Source: Fragilaria radians
Taxonomy: Eukaryota; Bacillariophyta; Fragilariophyceae; Fragilariales; Fragilariaceae
Assembly: GCA_900642245.1 (NCBI GenBank)
Contig: CAAAJI010000375.1
Coordinates: forward strand, 26,413 to 46,290
Direction: 5' to 3'
Length of the DNA stretch: 19,878 nt
The position numbers and the translations under genes are program-made. The notes beneath the pieces were generated by a model. The model saw only the letters and a program-made list of their open reading frames with translations. It searched no databases and was not told where the DNA came from. Below, in pieces: positions 16,243 through 19,878 of the stretch; the first letter of the stretch is position 1, and the number at the start of each line of letters is the position of its first letter.

Positions 16243-17594
16243 GAGAGTTGTCAGACACAACAATGTGTCATTGCATGTACAGCAGCGACACTTTATACTA
16301 CTCCATGACTTCACTGAAGGGTTTCAAGAGCTCTTCTCATTGTCATTTCAAGAAAGTTGAGCGCAAGCTTCCGCCGGTAATTACTCGTTATTTTTTGTTG
16401 TTTCGATCTCTCATCAACAAAAATACCCACCTTTTTGAAGAATCTGATTCACCTTTGATTTTTCCAAGGCGTTGAACACCTTCTCAGCTAGGTGTCCCAA
16501 ACGCAATTCAGCATATTTTTAATCTGGATTCATCACCTGACATGCGGCAGGTAAGGCAGTTTTGGGCTTGTGTATCAAATTTTGTGACTGGTGATGATCA
16601 GGATGGTCACACCTTTTTGACTTCCAGTGCAAGTTCCATGGCTGCATCTAAAATGGGGCACTTAAAAATGACCCATTCTATGGCTTATTCCAGCAAACGA
16701 GCTGATGGTGAGGAATCTCACTTCAATGCATATCACTTTGCCATTGGTGACACTTCATACAACATGTCCAAGCTCCAATCAAGCACACTTTCTTTGGGTG
16801 ATATTTGGATGGCCATGTCTCTGCGGCATGCAAACGCCACAACATCTAATGGACACAACTATCTTTCCCCACAGCAGAAGGAACTGGTTGAGTTTGGACA
16901 TGGTCAAATTGATACAACAGCCCAGAAACAACAGCATTGTTTTGGTCTCCTTGCCCCAGGTGAAGGAAAGTCAGAAGTTTATATTATTCCAACCATTACC
17001 AGAAGGATTGGTAATCAAAGAAGCAAAATGATCATTCATGTGTTGCCCTATAATTTTTTGTCAGCCTATCAATTCAACAATGCAAACACTGCACTAGATA
17101 AATTTGGTTATTGGACACCCTATTCCACGTGCATCTTCACTGGTAGGGATATCAATGTTGGATTACTACCTGACAAGCTTTCTAATAAAGATGATCTTCC
17201 AAGTCTTCTCTTTCTCAACTTGGATGCTCTATTCAACTTGTTCACATTTCATTTCAAAACCTTCAAGTTGTGGATTGATGTAATGGACAAGATTGTGCTT
17301 GACAAGGCTCATTCTTTTCTTGCAGAATTATCCTTTCGAGAGAAGTATCAAGTTTATTGGAGACTTCCTGTTCTTGGAATTCCGATTGTGGCCATGAGTG
17401 GGTCATTGCCCTTGTTTATTCTTCCAAGATTTGCCATGCGGCTCTGTTTGACTGTTGACAAACACATGGCAGACATAAAGATAATCCATGGTGGTGACAT
17501 TTTTGGAAAATTTCCTGAAGGATTTCAAATCAAATATTCCGTAACACCAAGATACGTTCATCAGGTTGCAAGTTTTGCTATCTGTTGTGTTTGA
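16080..17594 (+). pseudogene. Helicase-like protein: recombinase-like patch and helicase N-domain
   Basis: Frame 3 starts near 16080 (QVDETTSDISLLGVTSEWNV), passes FHGFGGGSARMRELSD, is cut by TGA 16473-16475 and continues. Numbering from 16542: residues 33-49 (MAASKMGHLKMTHSMAY) resemble the box II GH...T...Y end of a tyrosine recombinase, though the catalytic pattern is incomplete. Helicase motif I is APGEGKSE (138-145) with the Walker Lys K143. Motif Ia lies in IIHVLPYNFLSAYQ. Motif II reads DKAH (254-257) instead of DEAH, losing the Glu needed for ATP hydrolysis. Motif III is SGSLP (286-290). TGA 17592-17594 interrupts after FAICCV. Confidence 0.75.
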
Positions 17595-18569
17595 GATGGA
17601 GGTGGAGCTGTTCATGTCTTTGTTGTGGACAAGCATGATGGAGAACTCCTTCAGCAGCTTATTGCGTCTAAATCTGTCAATTGTATGTTTGTATCATCTG
17701 ATACTCCAAGGGAAGATTTAAAGACTGTTGCTTTTAAATGGGGCAATGGAGAATTCGACATACTGATATCCACTTCCATTGCATTAGTTGGTAATGAAAA
17801 CCCATTGTGCCAATTTGTTGCCTGCGCTGGGTATCTGTTTGATGCAATGCAGGTTGTTCAAGGGTTTGGTCGTCTTCGACCGTACATGAGAACAAGTGCT
17901 GGTCAAATATTCTTCTCAGCACCGGAAGTCTTGCCAAAGCATAGAATAAGAGATGACAAACAGCGATTCACAAGACTTCTGAATGAAAACCTATTATTTC
18001 AAGAGGATCATGCTCTTTTCAAAGCAACAATGACTTCAGGTGGGGTTCGCAATTGGACCATGGATGCAGCCTCAGGGAATAAAGGCTGTGCTCTGAAGAT
18101 TTTATCGCGGTCCTTTGGAAAAGAAAGGAACAATTGTGGTGCTTGTCCTTTTTGTTGTTCTATTCCTACCATAAATCTTCAGACAGAGGCTGCCAAACGC
18201 TTGGAAACCGAGAGAAAGAATGAACAAGCAACTGAACGTGTCCTTCGAAGACTTGCTCTGTGCTGTCTTGCATGCAAAAAGGCTAATTGTTGTGGAATAC
18301 CAATCTTGAAAGGAAAGGGAAGCAAAAACCTACCCGAGAACCAGACATGTTGTTTTTCTTGGGGAAATTGTTACAAATGTGGTGTTAGCCAGCATGATTG
18401 CAGTCTTTGCTTTGATAAGTCTTACCTCAACAACATTGCCTGTTGCGAGTGCTGGGTCTATAAACATGTTTCAGGTTCAAGGCATCATGAGACCTCAGAT
18501 TGTGATGTCAAGGGATGGTTGCGGCGATTGTTGTCCCATCATTACACCTTAAGGCAAAGCTGCTCCTAA
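17595..18569 (+). pseudogene. Helicase-like protein: helicase C-domain and Cys-rich end
   Basis: Same frame as the preceding segment, open for 324 codons from GAT 17595. Motif V is GEFDILISTSIALVGNENP and motif VI is MQVVQGFGRLRPYM, the Q..GR.RP form typical of RecQ-family domains. After a short coiled-coil-like stretch (AAKRLETERKNEQATERVLR) come CX2C-rich segments NCGACPFCC, CCLACKKANCCG and CYKCGVSQHDCSLC, likely zinc-binding. This is the best preserved part of the protein. Confidence 0.75.
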
Positions 18570-18597
18570 TGGATAAAATATCCTCAGGTATAGATAT

Positions 18598-18702
18598 TTT
18601 TACTTGATACATCGGGAGCAATTTTATTTAGGAGAATTTACATCGGGAGCCGTATTTTTACATCCAGAGCGATTTTTATTTAACAAAATATGCATCGGGA
18701 GC
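18598..18702 (+). repeat. CATCGGGAGC motif cluster, copy 2
   Basis: CATCGGGAGC occurs at 18610, 18641 and 18693 (and at 18796 in the duplicated unit), with a variant CATCCAGAGC at 18661 and 18764. It begins 29 bp after the helicase-like stop codon and shares its lead-in with the cluster at 10458, so it may be a subterminal part of one element family. Confidence 0.65.
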
Positions 18703-18856
18703 TACGGAACCGTTAGTTTTCTGGTATCCTGTGGAATAGACGTTAGGGGTTAGCGTATTTTTACATCCAGAGCGATTTTTATTTAACAAAATATGCATCG
18801 GGAGCTACGGAACCGTTAGTTTTCTGGTATCCTGTGGAATAGACGTTAGGGGTTAG
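18651..18856 (+). repeat. Perfect 103-bp tandem duplication
   Basis: Units 18651-18753 and 18754-18856 appear identical by eye, each starting CGTATTTTTACATCCAGAGC and ending GACGTTAGGGGTTAG. The identity implies a very recent duplication, or an assembly artefact. Each unit ends in one TTAGGGG heptamer. Confidence 0.85.
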
Positions 18857-18914
18857 GGGTTACCAAGTAGGGCTTAGGGGTTAATTAGTAGGGGATGGGG
18901 TTAACTCATAGGAA
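18846..18914 (+). repeat. Degenerate TTAGGGG (telomere-like) tract
   Basis: Two adjacent TTAGGGG units (18846-18859) are followed by degenerate ones (TAGGGC, TTAGGGG, GTAGGGG, ATGGGG). It resembles eroded telomeric or interstitial telomere-like DNA; many eukaryotes use TTAGGG or TTTAGGG. Confidence 0.6.
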
Positions 18915-19010
18915 TTAGGACCTGGGACCTAGGACTTGGGACCTAGGACTTAGGACCTAGGACTTAGGACCTAGCACTTGGGGCCTAGGACCTAGGACAT
19001 AAGACCTAGG
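18915..19010 (+). repeat. Heptamer minisatellite, YTAGGAC units
   Basis: Thirteen 7-bp units plus a partial one run in unbroken register from 18915: TTAGGAC, CTGGGAC, CTAGGAC, TTGGGAC, CTAGGAC and so on, with C- and T-starting units tending to alternate (14-bp higher order). The unit differs from the neighbouring TTAGGGG by its last two bases. Confidence 0.85.
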
Positions 19011-19878
19011 AATTACCAACTAAGCTGGCATTTTGGAATTTCAGTCATTATTGCCTGAGTTATGACAGTAAAACAGTCATTTCCCGGTTATTTTCGGTTT
19101 TTGCACCACCCTGTAACCTATGACTGTGATAAACCCAATATTCTTTGCCCATCTAGTCATTGTGACTAATATATGTCCGACTAAGCTGTAACTTTGAATT
19201 TTCATTAATTATTGCCTGAGTTATGCCTGTTTTACACATTGGAGATACATTTTGTTTTGCTTATTGATCTATTGTCATTATGATGACCAAGGAGCCATGA
19301 CAGCTGAAAATGGTCCCTACTAAACTTATTGTCCCTATTAAGAATGATGAAATGATCAAAGAATATTTGGTGTTTAGTCATAGGTGCGGTCACAGTTGTT
19401 ATTTCCGTAGTATATTGTCATTTAGTCAACGGGAAATGGTCATAATAAGTTTTTGAAACATTGTATATCTCCGTGACGCCCAGGCGCGTCTTTTGTGAAC
19501 TTCATTTTGAAATATCGTTGAAAATTGCGTTTTTTACCGTCAGATTAGTCGGAATAGGTTTTTCTTCCATCAAACTGGGGGCCCCCTGACCCTTTTGGAC
19601 TTTGCTATGGATGCCAATGGCCTTTACTATCATTATATACCATGTGTGCAACGTTTCTACTTGATCCCATGTGATTCTGAATGAGACTTACCTTTTATAT
19701 CACTCTGAAACCAATAGTTCTGGTAGAATTCAGGACAAGAATGGGAAGGACAATTAGCCCTCTTGGAATTGTTAATTAATCACAAAATGGGTTCTACCTG
19801 TGCAATCTCCACAAACCAGGTATCCACAAAGACCTCTTGATACCAGGAGCAATATGCTATCACTCAGCTTTCATTTGT
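19011..19878. other. Non-coding right end with a diverged direct repeat
   Basis: No gene is supported. CTAAGCTG ... ATTATTGCCTGAGTTATG occurs at 19020-19063 and again, diverged, at 19181-19224, about 161 bp apart. The rest, including a GGGGGCCCCC palindrome near 19577-19586, has nothing I can assign. Confidence 0.45.

Larger units (their letters stand above)
14878..18569 (+). pseudogene. RecQ-helicase-like mobile or subtelomeric protein, decayed
   Basis: About 3.7 kb of plus-strand coding sequence reads as one large protein: frame 1 from ATG 14878 to about 16085, then a one-step frameshift and frame 3 from about 16080 to TAA 18567-18569. In-frame stops, all TGA, lie at 15514, 15529, 15673, 16473 and 17592. 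Order of parts: Cys/His-rich N-terminus, long central region, recombinase-like patch, RecQ-type helicase motifs, Cys-rich C-terminus. This architecture resembles RecQ-like helicases carried by repeated or subtelomeric elements (fungal telomere-linked helicases are the best-known case); relationship is inferred. With five stops, a frameshift and a mutated DEAH box it should be inactive. The element's true ends were not found. Confidence 0.7.

Overview
The window is AT-rich eukaryotic nuclear DNA, most likely from a diatom or a close stramenopile. Genes have short spliceosomal introns with GT-AG ends. Decayed Ty1/copia fragments have gag and RNase H peptides of the kind common in diatom genomes. 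The leucine-rich-repeat (LRR) protein ends in a Cys-rich cap I associate with diatom LRR families. The species cannot be named from this sequence alone.

Left part (1-2100): two divergent genes share a 217-bp upstream region. The minus-strand gene (588 to beyond base 1) starts a Golgi-type membrane protein with a fucosyltransferase-like motif. It is easy to miss because it has no stop codon inside the window. The plus-strand gene (806-2098) is a PGAM5-like mitochondrial histidine-phosphatase-fold protein phosphatase with the diagnostic WDPNWD motif. A near-perfect 27-bp palindrome lies between them.

Mobile-element graveyard (2100-5950): a broken copia gag, a 589-bp segment bounded by 50-bp inverted repeats (49/50 identical), a three-copy 60-bp tandem repeat, a run of perfect hairpins, and the DNA-binding half of a pogo/Tigger-like transposase broken by one TGA. 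A nested 91-bp foldback sits just upstream of the next gene.

Centre (5972-12715): an apparently intact three-exon isoprenylcysteine carboxyl methyltransferase (ICMT) gene is followed by more wreckage: a copia RNase H fragment fused tail-on to an antisense copia gag, a second RNase H fragment, and two diverged copies of an unidentified coding repeat. An Elf1-type transcription elongation factor gene follows. Its zinc-ribbon core is intact but its acidic tail is frameshifted out of frame.

Right part (12848-19878): one LRR gene on the minus strand is split by a ~538-bp insertion with a 7-bp target duplication. Abutting it on the plus strand is a ~3.7-kb decayed protein with a Cys/His-rich start, a tyrosine-recombinase-like patch, a RecQ-type helicase core (Walker A intact, DEAH box changed to DKAH) and a Cys-rich end. 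It is followed by CATCGGGAGC-type motifs, a perfect 103-bp tandem duplication, and an array that passes from TTAGGGG heptamers to YTAGGAC heptamers. This helicase/telomere-like-repeat pairing recalls fungal telomere-linked RecQ helicases and is the most interesting region here, although the helicase itself looks dead.

Likely living genes are the glycosyltransferase, PGAM5 and ICMT, perhaps also Elf1. Nothing suggests these genes act together; most of the rest is repeat turnover.
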